64,000 nt of DNA from Glandiceps talaboti (GCF_964340395.1 NC_135566.1:17815001-17879000); one strand, 5' to 3'. Positions 49,350 through 60,874 are shown, numbered from the stretch's first letter. Numbers and translations: made by a program. Notes: a model not told the origin generated them from the sequence alone.

Positions 49350-49893
49350 GGGTCTAGGGAGTTTTCGACACATGTTCATTCCCAATGGAACCCCGGCCAT
49401 TATGCATCCCTGTATCAGTAACGTAACGTCCTGCCAATTTAAAATTAATGAATTTATAGTTTGTTTTTCAGTAGATATATTCAACCAAAAATAGATTTAT
49501 TTTTCATCTGTCTCCCCAACTATACTAGTACTATAGTATCACACTGACTCGAGTGAGTGTTTACGTATATAGTAAAGCCAACATTACTATAAGATTAATA
49601 TTTCAATGAGGGGTTCTACATGTATTTTGTACCAAAAATCAATAAATACATCCAGTAGCATAAATTGTAGCTTTTGGTTCCTCACAGTGCAGTGCCACAT
49701 ACTGCAGAGCTAGAGGTACATATACTGGATGCCGTGTTCAGTGGATCAACAGCTAATGATAGTATAATTAATATAGTTCAATTTAATGAGTCATTTCCTA
49801 TTTTTCATAGTGACCACATCCACACTCAGCAATAAACACTAGTAATTTCCTTACATGAAATCAACATTTAACTGTTTCAACAATGGAGATATA

Positions 49894-50290
49894 AGGTGTG
49901 AGATCAATATATATTTCAATGTAGGATGAAAACCTAAATTCTTTTACTTTTAGGGGTTTTTTTAACTGTCTAGCTCTCATCCTACAGAAACGGTTTTACT
50001 TTTTATGGGTCTGTTTGTACCCCTAAACATGCAATTATTTCCTATAAAAATATTTCCCCAATTTGAGAAATGGGAGAATTTTCACTGTAGCACAGCACTA
50101 AAATAAAGTGTCAACAAAAGAACTGTTTTCCTCTCTACATACTGGCTTTGTATTCATAGCATGATTACTAAATACTAATTTGAAATTGGATGAACATTTT
50201 CAATTTTGGCCAAATAAGTTGGGGGGGGGGGGTAACTAAACGTTTTAAGCTCTTTATCCTACATTAAACTATTGAACTAGCCCCTAGTGT
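49894..50290. mobile_element. TIR element C, copy 1, single-unit form
   Basis: The ends are inverted around GAGATCAATA..TTCAATGTAGGAT on the left and ATCCTACATTAAACTATTGAAC on the right, in two blocks, over about 40 bp. Inside is one copy of the unit TACTGGCTTTGTATTCATAG that is amplified in copy 2 at 57188-58277. Also holds a poly(G) run near 50220. No coding capacity. Confidence 0.65.
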
Positions 50291-51294
50291 GTTGATTTAT
50301 CATACATAATTATGTACTGACAACTATCCCTTGGTACCTATGTGTTCCAATATTATGCAATTTCATGTGATTTTGTCCAAAAATGTTGAATTTGGATGGG
50401 GTGGGGGTCACAATTGTAAATATTTGAATCGTACTTTTGTCTCAGAACAATTTAAGAATAGCATACAAATAAATAAAAATCTAACTCACATTTACAGGGC
50501 ATGGGCCGACAATTCTCTCTGATAACAGTTTGACTCCAGTAGAAAGGTCAGGGTTCTGAAGGTCAATATTAGTTTTCTCAAATAACCAAATATTAGAAAT
50601 ACAGGTATTCATTTATTAGTTTACGAACTTGCTCGGCTGCCGTAATAAAGAGTCATCTCCTTTTCGAAAAACGTTTGGTGACGTCTGGTAGTTGAGATCC
50701 AGAGTAATTGAGTAGCTCAAATAAAGTGGCTCATCCCAACCCGTTTGCACCAGCATAACTGAACTGTTCACATAAGATAAGATATGACAATTGCTCGAGG
50801 CAAAAATGACATTTTGTAGCGATGTATAGAAATCCGTGGTTATGTAGTGTAAGTTGGCCACTCCTCTCAAAGCGTCTATTATCAAACTCATTAAAAAGGG
50901 GTGCGTTTCATCTATTAAAAATACGTTTGACACTGTCCATTAGTCTGCTGTTGTATAGGGAGTCGGGTCTCTCCAATAATTATGTCAGCTTTTTAAACGA
51001 TTTTGTAGTCTACGCTTGTCATCATTTGAGATATTCCTATACCCCAACAGATAATGGCAAAAGTTACAATGCTCGATACAGAAGAATTGTAAAACATTAA
51101 CCGACCATTCTCTAGATATCGTCAATTGAAATGTTTAGTTTGGCATCGTACTTTGAACAAAATTTATGATAGGGCGTAATGATTTCTGTGATGCTACTAG
51201 TGTAGAGTAATTCTTAGATATTGATCTTGTTGAATTAGTTAATTTTACGTGCGGGACACACAGAAACTGAAAACTCCACCCATCAAACATTAGT
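50291..51294. other. non-coding stretch, nothing firmly recognised
   Basis: A minus-strand frame of ~105 codons (50616-50933, non-ATG start) has no family or splice support. Confidence 0.35.
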
Positions 51295-51694
51295 ATGTGC
51301 ACAAAGTTCAAAAGTTTAACGAACAAGGTAGACCTAGCAGCGGCAGGGTTGTTAAGACAAGAGTGGAGCGCGCACGCTCGCACGAAATGCTATAAACATG
51401 CAAAATTATTAGCGAAGAAAAACATAACACTTTTAGTGGCGACTATAACAATTTTGTGTGTGCGAACTCATGTTTGCGATGGAACCCGTTGCAAACGTGA
51501 CACAAGCCCACATTATATGCATGCAAAAGAATTGGAAATACTCCAAGTCATGTCAGATGACAACAGCATATTCTTTGTAACGCTGTCCATGTGTTTGTTT
51601 ATGAGAATGTATGGATGTGCCAGGTTACAGGTACGAGCAAACAGAAAAGCCAAATTCCTAATCTTGGGGGTGTTACTCCTTGAACTCTGTAGGT
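51295..51694 (+). CDS. candidate exon related to the array spacer
   Basis: An ATG opens a frame of 133 codons that runs into a donor-like TGTAG|GTAAAG near 51693. A hydrophobic stretch (ITLLVATITILCV) followed by small polar residues and THVCDG resembles a signal peptide. The aligned array spacer (for example 23330-23400) reads TAVTIFSVLTRICDK in the same frame, so both derive from one ancestral sequence. The spacer copies carry upstream stops and the donor-like TTAG|GTAAGT. No family recognised. It may be a small secreted-protein gene whose exon was swept into the repeat array, or only diverged repeat DNA. Confidence 0.33.
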
Positions 51695-53183
51695 AAAGAG
51701 TAAACTCCATTAAGACATAAAATATATTCTAAATTTCATAGCATTCGAATGCAAACATATAAATCATAATGAAAAGAACGCGCAAATTGCATTTGCGTTG
51801 GTTGCTGTCCCCACGTACCATATGCATTTATTCAGCGACCCACCCCACCCCACCCCTTTACATTTCAGAAATAGTGCAATTCGGAGTTTTTCGGTTTATG
51901 GATGTACTACAATCATCTTGATGAAGTTATTAGAGTTGGAACAAATTAGGCTAGACAGAAATAAAGAAGAATCATGAAACGGTACCGATGTTAACAGTTG
52001 AAATGCTGACGGTATGCATAAGTCTGAAAAACGAACAGAACTACGTATACTATCATCGTTATCATAAACTGACTAAAGTAAATGTTAACAAAACATTGGT
52101 ATCGGTAACTGGCAACGATTGCTATAGCAATAATAAAATGTGTTTAACTAGACTACACAACACTCTAAATTCAGTTACTGGGCATAACATGGACTTAAAT
52201 AAACAACTTTAATTTACGACAGGAACAGGCCGAACTCTATTCGAAACTGATTAGACAATTTAATAAGAACGCCCAGGTCAAACTCGGAAAGCACTCCAGT
52301 TTCAGACATTTTGGGGCATTGATATTGCGATATTGGAACATGGTGGAATGCGCCCTCACATGTGTAAATAATGTAGTTCAATACTTGACAGCAGCAAATG
52401 ACCGCTGAGGACAGCTTTCCAATGTCTCGAAAATAAACCATTATCATATGACAATTTTGATAGTAACTTTCAGTGCGATTCTTTAAATTAAAGCAATACA
52501 TTGATAGAACGTGTAGGACGAGTGCACATTTTTATCATCAATATATGTACAATTTTACAATCACACGAGAGCAGATTGAAGAGCGCCCCATACGGCTGTA
52601 CGATTAACCTCTGTCTTTTTTCCGCCAGGTCATGTTCACGTGCACGTGCAACAATTCTTGTCCCATGCGGCTAACGTCTGTGCGCGCGTATTCAGCATTT
52701 GCTCAATTTGCTCAATTTAAACTTGCAAGGGTAACATTTGTTATTTCTGCCTGTTTCTCATTGTCGACCTAACGTTTTTCATGGCTACAACGACAAAAAC
52801 AATTTTGTTTTTATTGGCGACTGACCCCATTTTTCTCCAAATAATCACCCTACAAACAGATTGGAGTACGATCACATGGTACATCTCATGACCCGACCGA
52901 CTTTGGCGAAATTATTTTTTACGAATGACGCCTTCTACGTTAGGATAAGAAAATCACAACGTTAATGATTGAGCGACAGGGACCCCACGAGCGAGTATCT
53001 GAGCAAATGTTGTCATTTATTGTAGAATTCAAAGTTGCCTTCTGATTTGATTATATGTAGTTTTTGATTCAAATGAGTTATAATGAAATTTACCAATCAA
53101 GATACTAGGTTTTCACCTTAATTTGTAAGTCATTCAGATGGTCATTCAGACTCGGATAAAACCCCGTCAGATTATTCGTTTGC

Positions 53184-53268
53184 TGTTTGTTTGTTTGTTT
53201 GTTTGTTTGTTTGTTTGTTTGTTTGTTTGTTTGTTTATTTGTTTGTTTGTTTGTTTGTTTGTTTGTTT
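53184..53268. repeat. (TTTG)n microsatellite
   Basis: About 21 GTTT units with one variant. Confidence 0.95.
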
Positions 53269-53685
53269 TTTCTTTATTACCTATTCAGAAGCGGTCATAC
53301 TTTGAGACACTATGACAACGCATAATAAATTTGTTGGCGTTTACATATATATGTTCTATGTGACTCCTATGTTAGCCCCTCCGTTAAATATATACCCTTA
53401 AGTACATTTTATAACTTTTTTGTAAATTAGATCCTTTGACTTCAATAAGTATCCTTTCGATATGCATGGTCTCTGAAGAACCCTTCCCTGTAAATATTCC
53501 AGCTAGCAATCAATGGAAAATGCATACTTTGGATCAACTCGCAATTATTAAACACTACGGTACACTTCTAACGAAAGCGCAATAAATTTATCTTATCTCA
53601 CTGTGTAGTTGCCTATGGCTATGCAAATAACTTAGAATTATTAGTTAATCACTTTTAACATACAAATGTTGCAAAATGCTTGGAA

Positions 53686-53703
53686 CCCCCCCCCCCCCCC
53701 CCC
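53686..53703 (+). repeat. poly(C) run
   Basis: 18 consecutive C. Confidence 0.95.
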
Positions 53704-53881
53704 AATGTGACTTTTCTCATGCAATATAACTCATGAATAATCTCGGATTTTATCGTGATGTATTCAATCAGATACACATTGATACGCAAGTGTTTTTTCA
53801 TTGTAAATCTAAAACATGAATTTTTTTCTTCGTAATGTGTAAATAAACAGTTATTGTTTCTGCAAATTGTACTGGATAATC

Positions 53882-53892
53882 AAACACACACA

Positions 53893-53962
<70 letters not shown>
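53882..53962. repeat. (AC)n microsatellite
   Basis: About 80 bp of AC with a few T or G interruptions. Confidence 0.95.
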
Positions 53963-53963
<1 letters not shown>

Positions 53964-54139
53964 TGCCCACCCTCTAAGAATAAAGGACCAAAAGTTCTAA
54001 TGTTTCATCGTATATATATACATCAAAATGATAGATGGACTTAGAAACATAAGTTAAAAGTGTGTGCTTGCTATATTTAGCGATTTAGCATGTATTGTAA
54101 GAAACTATAGCGATGGAACAATTCACGACTCATGTGACT

Positions 54140-55321
54140 TTACTGGGTCGATTCTACAGTCTCTCTCCCTGTCCCAGTCCCAGCATTTAAATACGCCGTG
54201 GGACAATTTGCTGAATTCCCCGATGGTTCGTGTTGTACTGTTGCCAAAATGTCTGAAACTGGAGTGCTTTCGGAAACAGTCTCCACGGGTAACGACAAAC
54301 AGCGGCGGCAAAGTGACAGCTCGTAGAGTCTTGTGTTTCGACAGAGTTGTTTCAATCGAGATCGCATATCTTTGTTCCTAAACACGTACAGGTAGGGATT
54401 ATAGGCACATGTAAAAAACACTAGCCACGTAGCAAATACCTCGTACCAAACAGGGATGGGTGACGGATCTGACAAAAACGTTTCCAATAGAATCAAAACA
54501 AAGTATGGCGTCCAACAGAAAATAAATAAGGTGATGATGATAATGATAGTCTTCGTGGTTTTCCACTCGTCTCGAATTTTGCGATATAAGGCACGAGGAG
54601 ATAATATTTCACTCGTGTTATTACGGCCGGGATGTGATATGGGTACGGGATGTATCGAATTGTTTCTATCTCTCACGATAACTCCACGCACTTCAGTCAC
54701 CACACGGCTGTACACAAACAGTATGATAACCAACGGTATTGAATAACAACAGAGAAAATAGAAAACAGCGTAAAGTTCTTCTACAACGTCAGAGTTTCGC
54801 CAAAACACCGTACACATGTACTTATTGGGGTCGTACACGATGTAGTTCCAGCCGAGTAAAGGCGGGAGGGATATAATTAAACTAGCAAACCAGATAACGC
54901 TAATAATGTACATACTCCGTTCTTCAGTTAGGAGAATTTTGTATCGGAGAGGTTTCATAATTGCACAGTAGCGATCTAAACTTATCACAACCAGGGTAAG
55001 AATTTCAGCCGCGAACAACAACAGTTCCGACGTTCCGGTGAATTGACACCAAAAATCACCAAATACCCACTGATTTGCGATGCAGGATACAATCATGAAC
55101 GGTAGGATTAGTACTCCAATAATGATATTAGATATCGTTAAATTTAAAACAAATCGGTTCGATACCGTCAGTAGCGACTGTTTGGTGTAGAACAAGATAA
55201 TAGCTAGAGTGTTGCCGATCATCGTAGCCAAGAAAATCAAACCCATCGTGGTCGCTAGGAGACCAGTTGCCTGGTCTTCATTCCCGATCAGAGTATCGTT
55301 CTCCAAATGTATCGTTCTCAT
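54140..55321 (-). CDS. class A (rhodopsin-like) G-protein-coupled receptor, GPR161-like, intronless
   Basis: A complete 393-residue frame with seven membrane segments (roughly 20-45, 56-79, 92-117, 136-158, 183-206, 258-281, 290-314). It has GN at 36-37, Cys92 and Cys170 for the extracellular disulfide, DRY at 116-118, Trp144, Pro196, CWTP at 269-272 and NPYLY at 308-312. NDT at 8-10 is an N-glycosylation sequon; Cys327, 338 and 341 may be lipid-anchored. The conserved Asp2.50 is Asn65 (LTISN). That, with LLTVSNRF, a GWNYIVYDPNKYMC second loop and ATWL before helix 7, resembles GPR161, known in cilia and Hedgehog signalling. The ~75-residue tail is much shorter than in vertebrate GPR161, so function may differ. 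The ATG context has a purine at -3. An orphan amine-type receptor is the alternative. No clear promoter or poly(A) signal was seen. Confidence 0.93.
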   Translation of the reverse strand: MRTIHLENDTLIGNEDQATGLLATTMGLIFLATMIGNTLAIILFYTKQSLLTVSNRFVLNLTISNIIIGVLILPFMIVSCIANQWVFGDFWCQFTGTSELLLFAAEILTLVVISLDRYCAIMKPLRYKILLTEERSMYIISVIWFASLIISLPPLLGWNYIVYDPNKYMCTVFWRNSDVVEELYAVFYFLCCYSIPLVIILFVYSRVVTEVRGVIVRDRNNSIHPVPISHPGRNNTSEILSPRALYRKIRDEWKTTKTIIIIITLFIFCWTPYFVLILLETFLSDPSPIPVWYEVFATWLVFFTCAYNPYLYVFRNKDMRSRLKQLCRNTRLYELSLCRRCLSLPVETVSESTPVSDILATVQHEPSGNSANCPTAYLNAGTGTGRETVESTQ

Positions 55322-57187
55322 GCCTCCATAAATGAGTCAACTAGCCAAAAAATAACAATGGCTCTCCCGAGGAACGAGCTATGATTTGAATTACAAACTT
55401 AAACAGTATTTTTACTACAGACTGTAAGTTGAAGTATATTTTGTCTGCTACGCATAGTAAATGCACTTTGATAGCTAAGTGAGATATCATCAACTGCCAA
55501 CTGTGACGAAACGAAATAACCGAATGTCGTGAGAATATAAATACTTATCCGTCGGCGAAGACTACAACGGGAGATTTTGCCACAGGATAATCAACAGGTG
55601 GTTTCAAGGCATTTCCACAGGTACCATTCGACTGGCAATTTTTAGGTACTATGTTACACACCATTTATAGATAAACTACGCACGTTGAAACCTTGACTTT
55701 CTAGCACACCGTTCTCCGCTGTTTTTTGTGTGTTTTTTAGGTTCACAAGTTCACACGGCACGGTACCTCTATCATAACTCTTGACACGCTAGTAGTATAT
55801 CAGTATTTTTGTCCTTCGTGTCTTGCTATACTTCATCACACTCCATATGGTATTATGGGTACATCTACTGACCTACGCGATGGTGATGTATGATACCCAG
55901 TATACGTCAAATTGTTCAACGATATACGTACATTAGCTTCTTAAGAGATGCTGCTACCGAAGGTTAACTTCATATTCAGAACAAGATATGTTTAACTTCA
56001 CTGATGCTGGTAAACATCGACCGCAATAATTCCAGAAAAAAAGATACTCTTTTCACCAAAGTAGATCTAAATACCACGGTTTAGAGATCTCCGAGCGGAG
56101 GAAAACTCCACCCCAGCAGCGTCATTCACGGGTTTGTGAGTTTTGCCAACTGTACACTCAAAACGTCGACTGGATCAATATTTGGGGTTTACAGACATCG
56201 ACTCGACGTAAGGATGCTGTCAAAGTATGAAGACAAAATGTACACACACACTGACAGCATTCACATGCCACATTTGTACTTTTTGGAACAAATAACTAAT
56301 AATTCAAATTAAACTCCAGATTATTAGCTGTCGGCATAGTATATCGCTACGTGGGAATCCATATCGTGAAGACTACAATCTTATCATAGAACGGGTTTGC
56401 TACCTTAACAACACGGAAACACATAACCATAGCAACAAAAGAGTGATTTGATTCCCGAAAAGTGTCATTAAATGTTAGCTGTACTCAATAGTTGTCTTAT
56501 TAGCCGTATTTCAAGTTGACTTTTTAACAAGGACTCGGGAGGAGAGAGCTCTCTTTGCGGTTTCCAATAGGTGTTGCGCTGTCCGGGGAACACGGAGTTT
56601 GCTCGGTTAAAGGGGGTGTAGGTTCCGGGCAAATACAGATAAGGATGGTATCCGGGCAGTGCTGGTTGTTTTTTTCAGACATACCTCCGCAGAAGTAATG
56701 TATTTTGCGAGACCTGTCAAATACTAGGGGGCTAACTCGTGTAGTTTTGGATATCAAAAACAACAACCCTGTGTGTAAATATTTGAAATTGTCATTGCTA
56801 AGCCACAAATAATTTGTTGAGTTCCAGGCTTTGATTTATTCATCTCAGCTCTTTTTTATAATCCAGTTGAAATATTGACAAACTCCTTCATGTCCGCTAT
56901 GATGAGATTTTGACGAGTGTGTTGTGGTAAGAATTATTATCACGTGAAGAGTCGTGGTGATTTTACGTGACCAAGGCCATGATTTGACGAGATTACTTGA
57001 ATCCTAGTCTTCAGACTGCGCTTCCGAAGGTTGTCGAATAAAGCCGAAGGGCGACAGTAATTGTGCATTCGATGAAATCAGGGAAACAGTTTTATTTCTT
57101 CATGGTACTGTTTTCTGGCATTGTATACATTTGAACTTTTTTATCATTGCTGTGCATAATGGTGGTCCGACCAACACTCATGTAAGA
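55322..57187. other. upstream region of the receptor gene, no gene recognised
   Basis: No second exon or clear core promoter was identified. A Pro-rich minus-strand frame (56524-56808) lies 1.2 kb upstream of the receptor and could be chance. No repeat recognised. Confidence 0.4.
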
Positions 57188-57430
57188 ACGAGATCAATAG
57201 TTCAATAAACTTCAATGTAGGATAAAAAAAAATCTTTTACTTTGAGGGTGTGGGGTTTTGAACGATTTTAATTCTCGTCCTACAAAAACGATTTTACGTT
57301 TAATGGAATCTGTTTTGTGCCCTAAAATACAAATGTGTCTTCAAATTGAGAAATGGAAGAATTTTCGCCCTAGTAAATACATGGTACTAAATTATATAAT
57401 AAAGTGTCAATAAAAGGGTTTTTTTTCTCA

Positions 57431-57920
57431 GTACATACTGGCTTTGTATTCATAGCACTACATACTACTACATATACTGGCTTTGTATTCATAGCACTAC
57501 ATACTATTACATACTGGCTTTGTATTCATAGTACTACATACTACTACATACCGGCTTTGTATTCATAACACTACATACTACTACGTACTAGCTTTGTATT
57601 CATATCACTACATACTACTACATATACTGGCTTTGTATTCATAGCACTACATACTACTACATACCGGCTTTGTATTCATAGCACTACATACTATTACATA
57701 CTGGCTTTGTATTCATAGCACTACATACTACTACATACAGGCTTTGTATTCATATCACTACATACTACTACGTACTGGCGTTGTATTCACAGCACTACAT
57801 ACTACTACATACTGGCTTTCTATTCATAGCACTACACACTACTACATACCGGCTTTGTATTCATAACACTACATACTACTTCATACTGGCTTTGTACTCA
57901 TAGCACTACATACTACTACA

Positions 57921-57925
<5 letters not shown>
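57431..57925 (+). repeat. minisatellite, 13 units of ~37 bp
   Basis: Each unit contains GGCTTTGTATTCATAGCAC followed by a variable number of TACTAC triplets. Period averages ~37 bp; units differ by point changes and triplet number. Confidence 0.92.
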
Positions 57926-57958
<33 letters not shown>

Positions 57959-58064
57959 TAGTCCTGCTTGCATACGGAGGAATTCGGGACTCGATTCTGA
58001 CAATAGTCCCTCCCCCTTAGAGTCAAGTCAGTAATACAGACTCGTGCACCGTCATGTAAGCAGG

Positions 58065-58141
<77 letters not shown>

Positions 58142-58142
58142 A
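57926..58142. repeat. (CTA)n microsatellite in two blocks around a MITE
   Basis: CTA units at about 57926-57958 and 58071-58142. The CTA motif is the 3' part of the neighbouring minisatellite unit. Confidence 0.92.
57959..58070. mobile_element. hAT-like MITE, TAGTCCTGCTT family, 112 bp, inside (CTA)n
   Basis: Ends TAGTCCTGCTTGCATACGG and CATGTAAGCAGGACTA. Flanks ACTACTAT and ACTACTAC agree at 7 of 8, within the microsatellite. The interior resembles the reverse complement of the 19496 copy (GACTCGATTCTGACAAT). Confidence 0.8.
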
Positions 58143-58277
58143 CACACTTGAAACTGATTTGCTCTCTGAAACCAATTTTGGCCAATTTAGTTACAAGGCT
58201 GGTGGGGGGGGGGGTCTGGGGCTTAACTATAAGATAATAGTGTTTTATCCTACTGAACTATTTATCTCACCCCTTAC

Positions 58278-59879
58278 CATGTCCTGTTAAAAACACACCA
58301 CTGGTGATACATGAAGTTCCACTATAATTTTTCTTGAGCTGGGTAGGCCACAGCATTTCAATGTCATGTGATATTCTGGTCGTAAATTATTGTAAAATTC
58401 TAAAACAATCATCACAAACAAAATCCTCACCTTATCCAATGGCATTGTAGCACAACTGTATACAGTTTTTCATAAATATTATCAACATGCTGATCCATGC
58501 TAACAATAGGGGTTCATTTGCTGAATGATTATCCAGTTGCCTATCCAGTTGTTATCTTTGCAATATACACGATCATTTGGCTGTTGCTATGGGCGTGGTC
58601 TTGTTGCATAGGCATATTTGCATACAATTTTCGAATGTTTATTCACTTGTCTATTAACATCTAGAACCATCTCACCAAATTTTTTGACCAAAGTCACATT
58701 TTACACCTAATTTGCACATCGCTGAGGCGTTACACAGTACACAGGCAGGATGTAGAGCACCACCATACGCCATGGCAAATTTTGAAAACGTATATTACGT
58801 CTATATTCGATAATATATAAATGGCAATCAATCTAATTTCGCCTTTATTTGACGATATATAAAAGGCAAGCAATCCAGTGACAAAAAGCAACATGTCATA
58901 ATTAAATTGTCTAGATTTGAGTTATTTTGATACTTATTCAAAAAGTAATACGTAAGTGCTTTGTTCAAGCTCAAAATGTGGTATTCTTAACATGTTTTAA
59001 CATGATTGTCACAACCAATCACGTGACTTAGACCACTGTAGCTGTAGCCACCTAAAACTGTATTGAGCTCTAGTTTTAGTCTAGACCCACCATTGATATC
59101 AGCAGTTTCAATCCAGTTTCATTCTAAGTCAAGTTCAAATCTAATTCATGTCTAGATCCACTCTAGCTCAAGTCTAGTTGTAGTTTTAAGTTGTCACCAA
59201 TGTCGATCTAGTTGTCTGTAGTGCCAATCAAGCCCCACTTCCAGATCTCTACTTATAGCGTTTATTACTTATACAACATTATAAATCATCTCAATGACAT
59301 CCTACTACTGACGGTTAAATGAAATACTACAATGATTATATAAAAATGAATGAAGGACTAGTTTAAATTGTTACCCATGCCAAAAGATTACAATAATTTA
59401 TCACGTTTATGAATAGTTTGTCTCCGGATCCATAAACATGTTGTTGTTTTTTTAAATCTCATTACTGGAAATACAGTTCGACGTTTTCTTATACTACAAA
59501 AAGCGTCTGTTACTCAACTGACTACAGTGTATCTAAACTTCAAATAATGAAAACTAACAAGTCTTTGGGTTGTAGTTCAACATCAATCAGTTGTCATGGT
59601 TGAATTTGAGGGAAAGAAGGTAGTGAAGGGTAAGGTACATTTACTTTTTCTAAAATATACATTTTTCAAACATGGCTACCGCTGCAATAAATGGTACTCA
59701 ACACTTGGATGTTTTGGCGAGTATCCATAAACATCATAAATTAATGATATAGTAAACTCCAGACAAAGAACTTTGTAAATCTGTCAGGATTTAGGACATA
59801 CTTGTAGCAATTATTGCAGCCAGCTACCAAATGCACTATTGAGAGATCATTTACATATATATCGTCACAGGGATTTCTA
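58278..59879. other. non-coding stretch downstream of the sulfotransferase
   Basis: AT-rich. A short pair GATAATATATAAATGGCAA / GACGATATATAAAAGGCAA lies near 58810 and 58852. Imperfect repeats of a TCTAGAT / AAGTCTAG motif lie near 59070-59230. No gene or canonical minus-strand poly(A) signal close to the stop at 59880. Confidence 0.4.
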
Positions 59880-60764
59880 CTACTCGTATGGAATACCAAC
59901 TTTATCCTTAATTTTCTTTCCGATCTTTTCATCGAACATGTCGTTTTGAGACACAGTGAAATGATGCTTCCAATCTCCGACAACCCCTTTCCGTAAAAAC
60001 GGACTCTTTCCATGTTGATATATTTCATCGTCGAGAATAAGCAATTCCGAAAAACGATTTCTCATCGACTCGATTGTAGTCATTTCTACAACTTTTGCGA
60101 CGTCTTCATCTTTTAGGGGTCGGTCGAGAAACTTCGCGATCTTCTTGATGACTCTCGGCAAGTCCAGTTTCATTTCTTCGTACGTAACGTGCATCACATT
60201 ATCGGCAATGCCAAACTTATACCAGTTGAGTACGTGCTGTGTCCATGGAGCAAATGGAATTCGGTCTTCAATGAAATCGATGACGGTTTGTTCCCAGTCT
60301 ACACCAAGCACTCCTCCTCGAAATGCCGAAAGAAAGTGGTACGTGGAAACACAGACGTCTTTTGGGTTTCGGCTTATATAAATGACCTTTGCTCCATTTT
60401 TTCTAACATTGTGCAGTGGGAACACCTGAGTAGGGAGGTGTGATCGCAGAAGGCGGGGCGACGGCAAGTCGTCATGTTTAATCGTGTCCACTACGCGTTG
60501 TCGTATACCAGGGTGCATTTTAAATAGCGATCGTTCTTCGACGATGGTAGCTTCCGATGCCCGTCCCATGCGACAAAGTCCCCAGTCTGTGTACATACTC
60601 TTCAGTATTTCCACGAGCCACGTATTACCAGACTTTGGGAACCCACACACGATAACGTCGCCGCTCCGAAACTCAAAACTTTCAACCACTCCCTTTTCGA
60701 TTTTCTCCTTATCAAAGTATGGGAAACATACGAACCCATTCACCATAAAATTACCTCCTTCCAT
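59880..60764 (-). CDS. cytosolic sulfotransferase (SULT family), single coding exon
   Basis: 294 residues, the usual length of cytosolic SULTs, which transfer sulfate from PAPS to hydroxyl or amino groups of small molecules. The PAPS 5'-phosphosulfate loop is FPKSGNTWL (42-50); the likely catalytic His is His109 in RSHLP; the 3'-phosphate site is SRNPKDVCVS (Arg132, Ser140); RKGVVGDWK at 258-266 closes the cofactor pocket. The dimer motif KxxxTVxxxE starts at Lys266 but ends in Asp275 instead of Glu. There is no signal peptide or membrane segment, so it is cytosolic. The ATG has A at -3 and G at +4. TTTAAATTTCAG ends one base before it, so a 5'-UTR intron could end there. Substrate cannot be read from sequence. 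Confidence 0.95.
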   Translation of the reverse strand: MEGGNFMVNGFVCFPYFDKEKIEKGVVESFEFRSGDVIVCGFPKSGNTWLVEILKSMYTDWGLCRMGRASEATIVEERSLFKMHPGIRQRVVDTIKHDDLPSPRLLRSHLPTQVFPLHNVRKNGAKVIYISRNPKDVCVSTYHFLSAFRGGVLGVDWEQTVIDFIEDRIPFAPWTQHVLNWYKFGIADNVMHVTYEEMKLDLPRVIKKIAKFLDRPLKDEDVAKVVEMTTIESMRNRFSELLILDDEIYQHGKSPFLRKGVVGDWKHHFTVSQNDMFDEKIGKKIKDKVGIPYE

Positions 60765-60865
60765 TCTGAAATTTAAACTACCGACAGAACTATGTGTACT
60801 TCAGGTCCTTACTGTGCCATGTAAAGTATGCAAAGTACACAAAGTGCAGACGACCTCGATGTGTT

Positions 60866-60874
60866 CTATTTATA
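60866..60874 (-). promoter_or_regulatory. TATA box candidate for the sulfotransferase
   Basis: The minus strand reads TATAAATAG, a consensus TATA box, about 100 bp upstream of the ATG. Initiation ~30 bp downstream would give a ~70 nt leader. The choice rests on match and distance only. Confidence 0.4.

Larger units (their letters stand above)
51711..54060. other. non-coding stretch with microsatellites
   Basis: (TTTG)n at 53184-53268, poly(C) at 53686-53703 and (AC)n at 53882-53962. A possible exon after TTTTTTCCGCCAG near 52630 has no family support. Confidence 0.45.
57188..58277. mobile_element. TIR element C, copy 2, expanded form
   Basis: The ends are inverted: GAGATCAATAGTTCAATAAAC with CAATGTAGGATAAAA on the left, TTTTATCCTACTGAAC and TTTATCTCACCCC on the right. 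Its flank-to-flank order matches copy 1 (49894-50290). The one ~38 bp unit of copy 1 is here a 13-unit minisatellite plus (CTA)n, interrupted by a MITE. No coding capacity. Confidence 0.7.

Noticed and set aside
52630-52735. Possible p53-type DNA-binding exon: acceptor TTTTTTCCGCCAG followed by a frame with FTCTCNNSC
   Set aside because: Only the CNNSC element resembles the p53 zinc-site pattern. The following residues do not fit the conserved GGMNRRP stretch, and there is no second conserved block.
54064-54746. Plus-strand frames opposite the receptor gene
   Set aside because: Shadow frames antisense to a complete, motif-rich receptor.
59741-60443. Other frames across the sulfotransferase
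   Set aside because: Shadows of the 294-residue SULT frame, which carries all the family motifs.
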